From Saccharicrinis sp. (lineage in GTDB: Bacteria; Bacteroidota; Bacteroidia; Bacteroidales; Marinilabiliaceae): 64,000 nucleotides of DNA. This document shows, piece after piece, positions 8,451-17,360 of this stretch. The stretch lies in the NCBI GenBank assembly GCA_024635555.1, contig JAGXIO010000118.1, forward strand, positions 1 to 64,000, read 5' to 3'. Position numbers and translations under genes: made by a program. Position 1 is the first letter of the stretch. Every line of letters begins with the position of its first letter. The notes below the pieces were generated by a model. The model saw nothing but the letters and a program-made list of their open reading frames with translations, was not told the DNA's origin and made no database searches.

Positions 8451-9332
8451 ATGCCTGAAAACAACAAAATATATAGTCTTGATTTGCGATTCAATGGAGC
8501 ACCAGTGCCATTCGTAATGAAAACTATGGAAGAAATAGGCCAGGCATTTGGCGGTATTGCCGACAATCCGCATCGACATAGTTATTACACAGTAATTTGG
8601 TCGTTCTTAGCTACCGGGAAACATATCATTGATTTTAAAGAATATGAAATCCTCCCAAACCATATTTTCTTTGTAAGTCCCGAACAGGTTCATCAGGTAA
8701 TTACAAATCCAAATCCTACGGGTTATGTAATTCTTTTCACGTCCGAATTTCTAGAACAAAACAGCATCCGGCCCGATTTTATTTCGAACCTTAAGCTATT
8801 TCAAAAAAGCGACGAAACACCACCGCTCCCTATTGATTCGCAAATGGAGAACTCCCTAAAATTATTCGCCGCAAAAATGAATTCAGAATTTCATTCCTCG
8901 AACGAAATGCGGTATGAAACTATTGGAGCTTACCTAAAACTTTTTCTGATTGAATGCAACGGGCATTGTTCGCTTGCACCTCAAACCAATATGCAGTTTA
9001 TAGAAGTAGGAAAAACGATAGTGAAAAATTTAAAAAAAAACGTTGAAACTCATTTTACAACATTGCACCAGGTGCAAGAATACGCCGAAATGCTTAACGT
9101 TTCGCCCAACTATTTAAATGAAATTATAAAGTCATCGGTGCATATTTCTGCAAAAGAATTTATACAAAACCGAATAGCCCTCGAAGCCAAGAGAATGATT
9201 GTTTTTACCGATAAAAGCAGCAAAGAAATAGGTTTTGATTTGGGTTTCAATGATCCATCACATTTCAGCAAATTCGTTAAAAGCAAATTAGGACAGTCGT
9301 TACAGGAATTTCGCGACAGTCATTTAAAATAA
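8451..9332 (+). CDS. AraC-family transcriptional regulator
   Basis: A 293-residue regulator. The start is the ATG at 8451; the frame extends upstream to 8379 but would overlap the preceding gene. The N-terminal half is a cupin-type sensor (P-H-R-H-S-Y-Y-T-V-I-W, then F-V-S-P-E-Q-V-H-Q-V). The last 100 residues are two helix-turn-helix units, the first near V-Q-E-Y-A-E-M-L-N-V-S-P-N-Y-L-N and the second near S-S-K-E-I-G-F-D-L-G-F-N-D-P-S-H-F-S-K-F. The following yceI, pirin and FMN-reductase genes are natural candidate targets, which is inference from position. Confidence 0.9.
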   Translation: MPENNKIYSLDLRFNGAPVPFVMKTMEEIGQAFGGIADNPHRHSYYTVIWSFLATGKHIIDFKEYEILPNHIFFVSPEQVHQVITNPNPTGYVILFTSEFLEQNSIRPDFISNLKLFQKSDETPPLPIDSQMENSLKLFAAKMNSEFHSSNEMRYETIGAYLKLFLIECNGHCSLAPQTNMQFIEVGKTIVKNLKKNVETHFTTLHQVQEYAEMLNVSPNYLNEIIKSSVHISAKEFIQNRIALEAKRMIVFTDKSSKEIGFDLGFNDPSHFSKFVKSKLGQSLQEFRDSHLK

Positions 9333-9399
9333 TTCCCGATTCGATAATTTTTACCATACCTACCGTAATTCTTCCATTTCGGAGGCAGTTTCCACGACG

Positions 9400-9407
9400 T
9401 AACTTTG
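9400..9407 (+). promoter_or_regulatory. Probable promoter -7 element of yceI
   Basis: TAACTTTG fits TAnnTTTG and lies 30 bases before the yceI start. No clear TTG is seen at the expected -33 position, which could mean the promoter depends on an activator such as the adjacent AraC protein. Confidence 0.5.
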
Positions 9408-9437
9408 TATCATTAAAAACAATTAAAAATTAATGTC

Positions 9438-9983
9438 ATGGAAACTACTTCAAAAACAAAATGGACAATAGACCCTTCGCATAGCGAAATTTCGTTTAAA
9501 GCAAAACACCTGATGATAACCAATGTAAAGGGTGTTTTCAAAGAATTCGAAGGCACTGTTTACACGTCAGGAAAAGACTTTTTAACATCCGATATTGAGT
9601 TTAAAATGAATCCTGCATCAATCGACACAGGTGCTCCAGACCGCGATGGTCACTTAAAAAGTGCAGACTTTTTCGATATTGAAAACTTTAAAGAAGTTAC
9701 TTTTAAAGGAACCACCGTTGCTAAAAGCGATGACGAAAACTACAGCCTCACGGGCGACCTAAGCATTAAAGGGGTAACCCAAAAGGTAAAGCTCAATGTT
9801 GAATTTGGCGGGGTAATGAAAGACCCTTGGGGCAACGAAAAAGCGGGATACGCAATTTCAGGAAAAATAAACCGTAAAGATTTCGGACTTACCTGGAATG
9901 CAGCCCTTGAAACAGGAGGCGTTTTGGTTAGCGACGAAATTAAAATAAGTTGCGAAGTTCAATTGTTAAAACAAGCTAACTGA
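9438..9983 (+). CDS. YceI-family lipid-binding-type protein
   Basis: A 181-residue YceI lipocalin-like barrel: W-T-I-D-P-S-H-S-E-I-S-F at the N-terminus, D-R-D-G-H-L-K-S-A-D-F-F-D near 72-84, and G-V-T-Q-K-V then F-G-L-T-W-N-A-A-L-E-T-G-G near the end are the family's hallmark blocks. Members bind polyisoprenoid lipids; many are periplasmic, but no signal peptide is visible here, so this one is probably cytoplasmic. It follows an araC-type gene. Confidence 0.9.
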   Translation: METTSKTKWTIDPSHSEISFKAKHLMITNVKGVFKEFEGTVYTSGKDFLTSDIEFKMNPASIDTGAPDRDGHLKSADFFDIENFKEVTFKGTTVAKSDDENYSLTGDLSIKGVTQKVKLNVEFGGVMKDPWGNEKAGYAISGKINRKDFGLTWNAALETGGVLVSDEIKISCEVQLLKQAN

Positions 9984-10005
9984 AAACAAAATGAAACATC
10001 CATGA

Positions 10006-10170
10006 TAATTAGTGGCTATAAGCAAACGGAACAATCTCTCTTCTAAAAACCCTCGAACTCCCTAAAGGGAGAACCAGAACTCCCCGGCAAAAGCCAATTC
10101 CCCTTTAGGGGTTAGGGGTAATCACGGAGAGGTAATAATAAAAAAGAGGGTTTCTTAGATGAACTAATTA
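10006..10170 (-). pseudogene. Gene remnant sharing both ends with the 19.4-kb remnant
   Basis: The first 18 bases (TAATTAGTGGCTATAAG plus flank) and the last 21 bases match the segment at 19397-19561 almost exactly, at the same 165-base spacing. Read on the minus strand, the 10170 end encodes L-I-S-S-S-K-K, against L-I-S-A-S-K-K in the other copy, and the 10006 end carries the same stop context. The middle is not homologous and consists of the palindromic element at 10047-10153. It is therefore best read as a broken gene fragment with an insertion. Confidence 0.5.
10047..10153. mobile_element. MITE-like palindromic element
   Basis: The 107-base segment is bounded by AAACCCTC (10047-10054) and GAGGGTTT (10146-10153), an 8-base perfect terminal inverted repeat that extends imperfectly outward. 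Inside are two palindromes, CTCCCTAAAGGGAG (10058-10071) and CCCCTTTAGGGG (10100-10111). It has no ORF. Short CCCCTTTAGGGG repeats are common between genes in Bacteroidota. No clear target-site duplication could be defined. Confidence 0.5.
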
Positions 10171-10236
10171 GATTTAACACTCACTTTCACGATTATCTCA
10201 TGGATGTTGCATTTGTCCACTAAAAAAAATAATCAG

Positions 10237-10950
10237 ATGAAAACAATATTGCATAAATCAAACACCCGTGGTCATGCGAACCATGGGTGGCTCGACTCAC
10301 ATCACACATTTAGTTTTGCAAATTATTACAATCCCGAACGTCTTCATTTCGGGGCATTGCGAGTGCTAAACGATGATACCGTGGAAGCCGGAGAAGGTTT
10401 CGGAAAGCATCCGCACGACAATATGGAAATCATTTCGATACCTTTGGAAGGCGACTTGGAACACAAAGACAGCATGGGAAATGTGGCTGTAATTAAGGAA
10501 GGTGATGTACAGGTTATGAGTGCAGGAACAGGTATTTTTCACAGCGAATACAACAAAAACAAAGATCGGAGGGTCAAGTTTCTTCAGATTTGGGTATTCC
10601 CTAATCAAAAAAGTGTAACGCCGCATTACGATCAAATATCGATAAGAGATATTGAGAAAGCGAACGAGTTTTACCAGATATTGTCGCCCAATAAAGACGA
10701 TCAGGGAGTTTGGATCCATCAGGATGCCTGGTTTCATTTAGGTAAATTCGATGCTGGCAAGACAGCTTCCTACGCATTGAAAAATCCGGTAAATGGGGTT
10801 TATGCTTTTGTGTTGGAAGGCAATGTGCAAATTGAAGATCAAAAGCTAGCTCTACGAGATGGTATGGGCTTATGGGATATCAGCGAAATTCAATTCATTT
10901 CCGAAACATCCAGCAGAGTTCTTTTAATGGAAGTTCCAATGATTAAATAA
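10237..10950 (+). CDS. Pirin-family cupin protein
   Basis: A 237-residue protein from the ATG at 10237. Family members start at M-K-T-I-L-H-K-S, and the 11 extra codons from 10204 are unlikely. The bicupin metal site is visible as F-G-K-H-P-H-D-N-M-E-I-I-S near 56-68 and G-I-F-H-S-E-Y-N near 100-107. Pirins bind Fe and some, such as YhhW, act as quercetinases; the cellular role here is unknown. It is followed 7 bases later by the FMN reductase, so the two form an operon. Confidence 0.9.
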   Translation: MKTILHKSNTRGHANHGWLDSHHTFSFANYYNPERLHFGALRVLNDDTVEAGEGFGKHPHDNMEIISIPLEGDLEHKDSMGNVAVIKEGDVQVMSAGTGIFHSEYNKNKDRRVKFLQIWVFPNQKSVTPHYDQISIRDIEKANEFYQILSPNKDDQGVWIHQDAWFHLGKFDAGKTASYALKNPVNGVYAFVLEGNVQIEDQKLALRDGMGLWDISEIQFISETSSRVLLMEVPMIK

Positions 10951-10957
10951 TAATATT

Positions 10958-11491
10958 ATGAAGATAGTAGCCTTTGGTGCAAGTTCAAGCAAACATTCAA
11001 TAAATAAGCAGTTTGCAATATTTACGGCAAATCAATTTGACAATGCCGATATTGAAGTATTGGATTTAAACGATTTTCCATTACCCTTATTTAGTGTTGA
11101 TTTAGAAAGCGAAAAGGGGGTTCCTGAAAATGCAAAACAATTTTATTTCAAATTGCAGACTGCCGATTTAATTATTATATCGCTTTCGGAGCATAACGGA
11201 ACTTACACTGCGATATTTAAAAATTTGTTTGATTGGGTTTCGCGTTATAATGTAAATATGTTTACAGGTAAAAAATTGTTTTTACTTTCTACTTCTATAG
11301 GCATTCGTGGGGGTCTGGGAACAATGGAAGCCGCTTTGTCCAGATTTCCGCGACATGGTGCCGAAATTTTGGCACATTTCAGTTTGCCAAAATTTCATGA
11401 GTATTTTGATTCTATAAATGGGATTACAAACGAAGAATCAAAAGGTTCCTTTAACGAAAATTTAAATTTGGTCAAATCTTATTTTAACTAG
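10958..11491 (+). CDS. NADPH-dependent FMN reductase-like flavoprotein
   Basis: A 177-residue flavodoxin-fold reductase. The N-terminal M-K-I-V-A-F-G-A-S-S-S-K-H-S-I-N loop binds FMN phosphate and S-E-H-N-G-T-Y-T-A-I-F-K-N-L-F-D-W near 80-96 is the conserved dimer and FMN block of azoreductase/ArsH-like enzymes. It would reduce quinones or azo compounds in the cytoplasm with NAD(P)H. It is co-transcribed with the pirin gene, a common pairing in Bacteroidota. Confidence 0.87.
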   Translation: MKIVAFGASSSKHSINKQFAIFTANQFDNADIEVLDLNDFPLPLFSVDLESEKGVPENAKQFYFKLQTADLIIISLSEHNGTYTAIFKNLFDWVSRYNVNMFTGKKLFLLSTSIGIRGGLGTMEAALSRFPRHGAEILAHFSLPKFHEYFDSINGITNEESKGSFNENLNLVKSYFN

Positions 11492-11675
11492 TAAATACCC
11501 AGGGCAACCGCATTTAAACATTGAACCCCATTCAGGGTTCTATTGCAGGTGCTAAAATAGGCCAAGCAAAATTGTTCTCATTATTCTTTATGTCTTTAAG
11601 CCAAATATATTCCAATAGCAAGGCGGTTTAAACAATTATGTTATTTTTGTACAGATTAACTTTTTTAGGCTTGTT

Positions 11676-13664
11676 ATGGTGGTACATTTATATAAAATAT
11701 TATTAAAAGTTTGCTTTTCGGCACTTATTTTGGGTTTGGGGATTTCTGCTGATGCCCAAAAATTATCCACATCATCTAAAAAGGCAGCAAGCTTGTATAA
11801 AAAAGGATTGTCCTTTTATCAATCCCATAACTACGATTCGGCTAAAATCCCACTAAATCAGGCTATTAAAAAGGATGACGAGTTTATCGAAGCTTACCTT
11901 TTGCTGTCAGAAGTGTTTTTTGAACAGGAAAACTACCGTAGTCAGGTCGAGAATCTCAAAAAGGTGGTAGAGCTCGATTCCACATTTTTTGTTTACAGTT
12001 ATTATAGTTTGGGGGTAGCTAATTTCCATTTGGGCCAGTTTGACGAATCAATCCAATATTTCCAAGCTTATCACAAAAATACAAATAATAGCCAATCGAA
12101 ACTTAAAGCAGATGATTGGCTAACAAAAGCTAAATTCGCAAAAACATCGACGTCACAACCACGCCAGATTGAGCCGGTTAACTTGGGTGAAAAGATAAAT
12201 AGTAAAAATAACGAATACTGGCCCAGTATCACTGCCGATGAGCAGACCTTGGTTTATACCGTTCTGGTGGAACGGGATTCAATATTATCAAAAAAGCCTT
12301 ATGCCAACGCTATGGCTAATCATTTTCATGAAGATTTTTTTAGTTCGGTAAAAAATGCCCAAGGTGAATGGGAAGAGCGAAAACAGCTTCATCCACCTTT
12401 GAACAGTGCCAGCAACGAGGGTGCACAAACGCTTTCGTCCGATGGTAATTGGATGTTTTTTACAGCTTGTGGCAGATTGGATAGCAAGGGATCCTGCGAT
12501 ATTTATTTCAGCTACCGTACGTCCACGGGTTGGAGTTCTCCAAAAAATATAGGGTCTCCTGTAAATACGCCATATTGGGAATCACAGCCTTCTTTTTCGT
12601 CCGATGGCAGAACCTTGTATTTCTCGAGTAGCAGGCAGGGAGGCATTGGTGGTAACGATATTTGGCGGGCTACCATTTTTGGGCTTGATGCAACAGGAAC
12701 ACCTATCTTTGGAAGCCCCGAAAACCTGGGCGATAAGATTAACACTGCTTCAAACGAATTGTCACCTTTTATCCACCCCGACAATAGCACGCTGTATTTT
12801 GCTTCGGAGGGATGGGCCGGAATGGGAAAAGCCGATTTGTTCATGTCACGTATGACCAATGGTGTTTTTGTTGAGCCTCCGGTAAATCTTGGATACCCAA
12901 TCAACACGGCCGACGACGAGGTTGGTCTGGTGGTTACAGCCAATGGTCGTAAGGCCTATTTTTCTTCCGACGGATATGGAGACTCCTTTGGCGGTCGCGA
13001 TATTTACAGCTTCCATATGCCCACTGAAATAAGGCCTTTGCCCGTTTCGTACGTCAAAGGCAGGGTGTTCGATAGTCATACCAAGGAAAAACTCAAAGCA
13101 GCTTTCGAGCTCAAGGATATCAACAGCGGCAAAATGATAGTGGAGGCGATGTCAACGGATTTTTCAGGCGATTTTTTGGTGTGTTTGCCCATGGGTGGAT
13201 TATATGCCCTAAATGTTTCCAAAAAAGGCTATTTGTTTTATTCAGAGAGCTTTAAAATGGATTCCTTGTCATCCGCTGCCGATCCAAAAATTTTGGATAT
13301 CTACCTTAAACCCTTAAAAGTAGGCGAACAAATAGTGCTCAATAATATTTTTTTCGAAACAGATTCGTATCAATTGCGCATTGAGTCGGAGGTGGAGCTC
13401 CAAAAATTACTCCAGTTCCTAAACGAAAACGACCAAATAAAAATCCAGTTGCTGGGTTATACGGATAATGTGGGTTCGCCAGCATACAATCAAAAGTTGA
13501 GTATGCAACGGGCACAAGAAGTTTATCAGTATCTGATAAATGCCGGTATACCTGCTAACCGTTTATCGTTCAAAGGCGAAGGGATGAACGATCCAATTGA
13601 ATCAAACGAAACGGAAGCGGGTCGGGCTACAAATAGAAGAACCGAACTCAAAATTATTGAATAA
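11676..13664 (+). CDS. TPR-PD40-OmpA envelope protein, PorE-like
   Basis: A 662-residue exported protein. A signal peptide ends near A-D-A-Q at residue 28. TPR units fill about 36-160. Five PD40/WD40-like blocks follow (S-x-D-G-R-T-L-Y-F-S-S-type strands at roughly 183-450). Next comes a carboxypeptidase-regulatory-like domain near 455-545 (Y-V-K-G-R-V-F-D). The OmpA peptidoglycan-binding domain covers 553-662 (G-Y-T-D-N-V-G and R-A-T-N-R-R-T-E). The same domain order is known from PorE of the type 9 secretion system, though Bacteroidota encode many paralogues with it. A TATTTTTG box at 11642-11649 may be the promoter. Confidence 0.82.
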   Translation: MVVHLYKILLKVCFSALILGLGISADAQKLSTSSKKAASLYKKGLSFYQSHNYDSAKIPLNQAIKKDDEFIEAYLLLSEVFFEQENYRSQVENLKKVVELDSTFFVYSYYSLGVANFHLGQFDESIQYFQAYHKNTNNSQSKLKADDWLTKAKFAKTSTSQPRQIEPVNLGEKINSKNNEYWPSITADEQTLVYTVLVERDSILSKKPYANAMANHFHEDFFSSVKNAQGEWEERKQLHPPLNSASNEGAQTLSSDGNWMFFTACGRLDSKGSCDIYFSYRTSTGWSSPKNIGSPVNTPYWESQPSFSSDGRTLYFSSSRQGGIGGNDIWRATIFGLDATGTPIFGSPENLGDKINTASNELSPFIHPDNSTLYFASEGWAGMGKADLFMSRMTNGVFVEPPVNLGYPINTADDEVGLVVTANGRKAYFSSDGYGDSFGGRDIYSFHMPTEIRPLPVSYVKGRVFDSHTKEKLKAAFELKDINSGKMIVEAMSTDFSGDFLVCLPMGGLYALNVSKKGYLFYSESFKMDSLSSAADPKILDIYLKPLKVGEQIVLNNIFFETDSYQLRIESEVELQKLLQFLNENDQIKIQLLGYTDNVGSPAYNQKLSMQRAQEVYQYLINAGIPANRLSFKGEGMNDPIESNETEAGRATNRRTELKIIE

Positions 13665-13824
13665 GATTTGTTAGTAGACAGAACCATTTTTAGGCTTGCG
13701 TGTTTATAATTGGTATAATAAAAATCAAAAGATATGTAATGAGTAGGATATCTACCTTTTGTTCATAATTACTCAATAACTTTTATATCTTAGTATTTAA
13801 ACAAAATAGTTGATTGATAAAGTT

Positions 13825-13855
13825 TTGGTTTGGACTGAAACAATATATATATTTG
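13825..13855 (+). promoter_or_regulatory. Promoter of the oxoacid dehydrogenase operon
   Basis: TTG at 13825-13827, a 20-base spacer and TATATTTG at 13848-13855 match the Bacteroidota consensus; the E2 start is 34 bases downstream. Confidence 0.7.
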
Positions 13856-13889
13856 AATTACGCTTACATTAAAATAAAAAAACAACGAT

Positions 13890-15266
13890 ATGTCAACATT
13901 TGAAATTCTTATGCCCAAAATGGGTGAGAGCGTAGAAGAAGCAACGATTACAAAATGGTTCGTTTCCGTTGGTGATACCATCGAGGAAGACGATATATTA
14001 TTGGAGATAGCCACCGATAAAGTCGACTCCGAGATTCCATCACCCGTTGCAGGAATCGTGAAGGAAATCTTGTACGAAACCGACGCACTGGTACCCGTTG
14101 GAAAGCCTGTGGCAATCATTACACTGGAAGGCGATGAATCGGAAAGTGAAGAAAAAGCTAAGCCCACCAAGGCAAAAGATAGTGACGATAAAGAGAAAGG
14201 TGACGACACCCCGGTAGAAGTGGAAGGAAAGATCCAAAAAGGTAAAGAAGCTCCCGAGGAAGGCGGCAAAGAATCCGGCAAAGATAAATCCAACGAAGAA
14301 GACGAGGCTTCGCAAAGTTCCGACAAATTTTATTCTCCCTTAGTAAAAAGTATCGCCAAAGAAGAGGGCGTTTCTTTTAAGGAGCTGGATTCATTAAAGG
14401 GTAGCGGTCAAAATGAGCGTGTTACAAAAGCCGATATTCTGAGTTTTATAGAAAAAAGAGCTTCGGGCACTGCTACAGATAAGCAAACAACAAAGCCAAG
14501 TGATTCTCCCGCCAAGCCGGCAGAAAAAATTGCTAGACCTCCGGTTTCGGTGAATGCCGAGGATGAAATTGTTCAAATGGATCGTATGCGTAAGCTGATA
14601 GCCGATCATATGGTGATGTCAAAACAAGTGTCGCCGCACGTTACCGCTGTGGTAGAGGTGGATATGACCAATATTGTGATGTGGCGCAACAAAAACAAAG
14701 AGGCCTATCAGAAAAAACACAATGAAAAAATCACTTATACACCCATATTCTTCGAAGCAACAGCTAAGGCATTGCGCGATTTCCCGGGCGTAAACGCATC
14801 GGTTGACGGCGACAAGATTATTTATCGCAAAAATGTGAACATTGGTATGGCAGTAGCTTTGCCCAGTGGTAACCTAATTGTTCCTGTCATCAAAAATACA
14901 GATCATAAAAACCTCGTTGGTCTTACTTCCGACGTAAACAGGTTGGCAGGATTGGCGCGTAATAATAAGCTTTCGCCCGACGACATTCAAGGTGGAACTT
15001 TTACCATCACCAATTTTGGTTCATTTAAAAATATTCTCGGTACGCCTATCATCAACCAACCTCAAGTGGCCATTCTGGCGGTGGGTTCCATCGAGAAAAA
15101 ACCAGCAGTTATCGAAACGCCAAGTGGCGATGCCATAGCTATCCGCCATAAAATGTTCCTCTCTTTATCCTACGACCATCGTATCGTTGATGGCGCATTA
15201 GGTGGTAATTTCCTGCGAAGGATAGGTGATTATCTGGAACAATTTGATATCGACAGAACCATTTAG
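13890..15266 (+). CDS. 2-oxoacid dehydrogenase dihydrolipoamide acyltransferase (E2)
   Basis: A 458-residue E2 component. The lipoyl domain covers 1-80 with the lipoylated Lys44 in E-I-A-T-D-K-V-D-S. A highly charged linker of about 65 residues (K/E/D-rich) follows. The E3/E1-binding domain is at about 148-187 (S-P-L-V-K-S-I-A-K-E-E-G). The catalytic acyltransferase domain runs to the end with His430 and Asp434 in S-Y-D-H-R-I-V-D-G. With the adjacent fused E1 it probably forms a branched-chain oxoacid dehydrogenase; pyruvate cannot be excluded from sequence alone. It has its own promoter and is 34 bases ahead of the E1 gene. Confidence 0.93.
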   Translation: MSTFEILMPKMGESVEEATITKWFVSVGDTIEEDDILLEIATDKVDSEIPSPVAGIVKEILYETDALVPVGKPVAIITLEGDESESEEKAKPTKAKDSDDKEKGDDTPVEVEGKIQKGKEAPEEGGKESGKDKSNEEDEASQSSDKFYSPLVKSIAKEEGVSFKELDSLKGSGQNERVTKADILSFIEKRASGTATDKQTTKPSDSPAKPAEKIARPPVSVNAEDEIVQMDRMRKLIADHMVMSKQVSPHVTAVVEVDMTNIVMWRNKNKEAYQKKHNEKITYTPIFFEATAKALRDFPGVNASVDGDKIIYRKNVNIGMAVALPSGNLIVPVIKNTDHKNLVGLTSDVNRLAGLARNNKLSPDDIQGGTFTITNFGSFKNILGTPIINQPQVAILAVGSIEKKPAVIETPSGDAIAIRHKMFLSLSYDHRIVDGALGGNFLRRIGDYLEQFDIDRTI

Positions 15267-15300
15267 CTTTATACAGACATTTAATTAAAACTTGAGGACA

Positions 15301-17349
15301 ATGAAGTCAGACGTAAAAGAAATATATAAGATAAAGACGACAGAAAAGGATACGCTTCTAAAATGGTATCACCTCTTAAAGCTAGGGCGCAGTCTCGACG
15401 ATCGAGCGCCAAACTATCTAAAACAGGCCATAGGTTGGTCGTATCATGCGCCAGCTGCCGGACACGATGCCATACAGTTAGCCATTGGGCAGAATTTCGA
15501 CAGGAGCAAGGATCATCTTTTTCCCTATTACAGGGATTTGCAGACCTGTTTGTCGGCTGGCTTGACTGCCGAGGAAATTATTTTTAATGGTATATCTAAA
15601 GATACTGATGTGGCTGGGGGTGGACGACATATGTCGAACCATTTTGCCAAGCCAGAGTGGAATATACATAACGTTTCATCAGCTACGGGTAACCATACAC
15701 TTCATGCGGTGGGTATTGCGCGGGGCATCAAAACTTACAAGGCCAAAGGGGTAGCTATCAGCTCGCAGGGCGAATCATCGGTATCCGAGGGTTATGTTTA
15801 TGAGGCCATCAACGGGGCATCCAACGAACAGCTTCCGGTAGTTTTTGTGTTTCAGGATAATGGATATGGTATTTCCGTGCCCAAGGAAGATCAAACGGCC
15901 AATCGCAAAGTAGCCAAGAATTTCGAAGGGATGAAGAACCTGCGTATCATTTATTGTAACGGCAAGGATGTATTCGATTCGATGAATGCCATGGCCGAAG
16001 CGGTAAAATGGGCCGAAGAAGAACAAAAACCTGTTATCGTGCATGCCAACTGTGTGCGTATACATTCCCATTCTAATTCCGACAGACATGAGCTCTATCG
16101 CGATAAGGCTGAACTGAACTATGTACAGGAATACGATCCGCTGGCCAAGTACCGCAGGTTGTTGCTCAGGTACGAAAGAGCCACCGAGGAAGAATTAGAG
16201 GCCATAGATGCCAAGGTAAAAAACGAGGTGAAAGCTGCCCATAAAGCAGGTTTAGCCGCGCCTAATCCCAAGCCTGAAAGCGTGTACGACTTTGTTTATG
16301 CCCCTGCTTATGAACCAAAAAAATTTCCGGATGGCCTACACAATGAAACTGGCGAGCCAAAAAAACTCATAGAGGCACTTAACGGTACACTCAAGGAGGA
16401 GTTTAGACACAATCCGCATACCTATATGTGGGGACAGGATATGGCCAACAAAGAAAAGGGCGGTATCTTTAACGTTTCCAAGGGTATGCAGCAAGAATTC
16501 GGTAAAGAAAGGGTGTTCAATGCACCCATAGCCGAGGATTTTATCATGGGAACAGCCAATGGCATGTCTCGTTTTAACAAGGACATTCGAATTGTAATTG
16601 AAGGTGCAGAATTTGCCGATTATTTTTGGCCGGCCATGGAACAGTTTGTGGAAACTACCCATGAATACTGGCGAACCAAAGGACAGTTCTCACCCAATAT
16701 AACAGTTAGGTTGGCCTCCGGTGGATATATCGGTGGTGGACTCTACCATTCGCAAAACATTGAGGGCGCACTGACTACTTTCCCAGGTGTACGGGTGGTG
16801 TACCCTTCGTATGCTGATGATGCAGCTGGACTGTTGCGTACATCTATGCGATCCGAAGGCATGACCTTGTATTTGGAGCCAAAGGCCTTGTACAACTCGC
16901 CAAAAGCTGCCACGCCTATTCCCGAGGGTTTTGAAGTACCCTATGGTAAGGCACGAATTAGACGCGAAGGCACCGACCTTACTATCATAACCTACGGCAA
17001 TACCACACATATGTGCGTGGAAGCTGCCGAAGCGCTGAGTAAAGAAGGTAAAGGAAACATAGAGGTGATTGATTTGCGTTCTTTAATACCACTGGATAAG
17101 GAAACTATTTTGGCATCGATTAAAAAAACCTCGCGGGCACTAGTTGTGCACGAGGATAAGGTTTTTGCAGGTTTTGGTGCCGAGGTGTCGTCTATTATTA
17201 CCGAACTAGGGTTCGAGTACCTCGACGCACCTGTACGACGTGTGGGTTCGGCTTTTACACCAGTTGGTTTTAACCGTATACTGGAGGCCGAAACATTGCC
17301 TAATACACAAAAGATTAAAACTGCAGCAGCAGATTTATTGGCTTACTAA
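15301..17349 (+). CDS. 2-oxoacid dehydrogenase E1, fused alpha and beta subunits
   Basis: A 682-residue protein starting at ATG 15301 (a TTG 9 bases earlier is less likely). Residues 1-330 are the E1-alpha domain with the thiamine diphosphate region around G-E-S-S-V-S-E-G and Q-D-N-G-Y-G-I-S. From about 360 on is the E1-beta domain, with the conserved F-N-A-P-I-A-E and V-I-E-G-A-E-F-A-D-Y stretches and the C-terminal transketolase domain (V-V-H-E-D-K-V-F-A-G-F-G-A-E). The alpha-beta fusion is typical of Bacteroidota branched-chain enzymes. It decarboxylates the 2-oxoacid and passes the acyl group to the E2 next door. Confidence 0.92.
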   Translation: MKSDVKEIYKIKTTEKDTLLKWYHLLKLGRSLDDRAPNYLKQAIGWSYHAPAAGHDAIQLAIGQNFDRSKDHLFPYYRDLQTCLSAGLTAEEIIFNGISKDTDVAGGGRHMSNHFAKPEWNIHNVSSATGNHTLHAVGIARGIKTYKAKGVAISSQGESSVSEGYVYEAINGASNEQLPVVFVFQDNGYGISVPKEDQTANRKVAKNFEGMKNLRIIYCNGKDVFDSMNAMAEAVKWAEEEQKPVIVHANCVRIHSHSNSDRHELYRDKAELNYVQEYDPLAKYRRLLLRYERATEEELEAIDAKVKNEVKAAHKAGLAAPNPKPESVYDFVYAPAYEPKKFPDGLHNETGEPKKLIEALNGTLKEEFRHNPHTYMWGQDMANKEKGGIFNVSKGMQQEFGKERVFNAPIAEDFIMGTANGMSRFNKDIRIVIEGAEFADYFWPAMEQFVETTHEYWRTKGQFSPNITVRLASGGYIGGGLYHSQNIEGALTTFPGVRVVYPSYADDAAGLLRTSMRSEGMTLYLEPKALYNSPKAATPIPEGFEVPYGKARIRREGTDLTIITYGNTTHMCVEAAEALSKEGKGNIEVIDLRSLIPLDKETILASIKKTSRALVVHEDKVFAGFGAEVSSIITELGFEYLDAPVRRVGSAFTPVGFNRILEAETLPNTQKIKTAAADLLAY

Positions 17350-17360
17350 ATAATTAAGAG

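Noticed and set aside
12512-12943. 143-codon minus-strand frame opposite the PorE-like gene
   Set aside because: Antisense shadow; the plus-strand PD40 blocks are well supported.
13790-14326. 178-codon minus-strand frame opposite the E2 gene
   Set aside because: Serine-rich shadow of the charged lipoyl-domain linker; the E2 protein on the plus strand explains the sequence fully.
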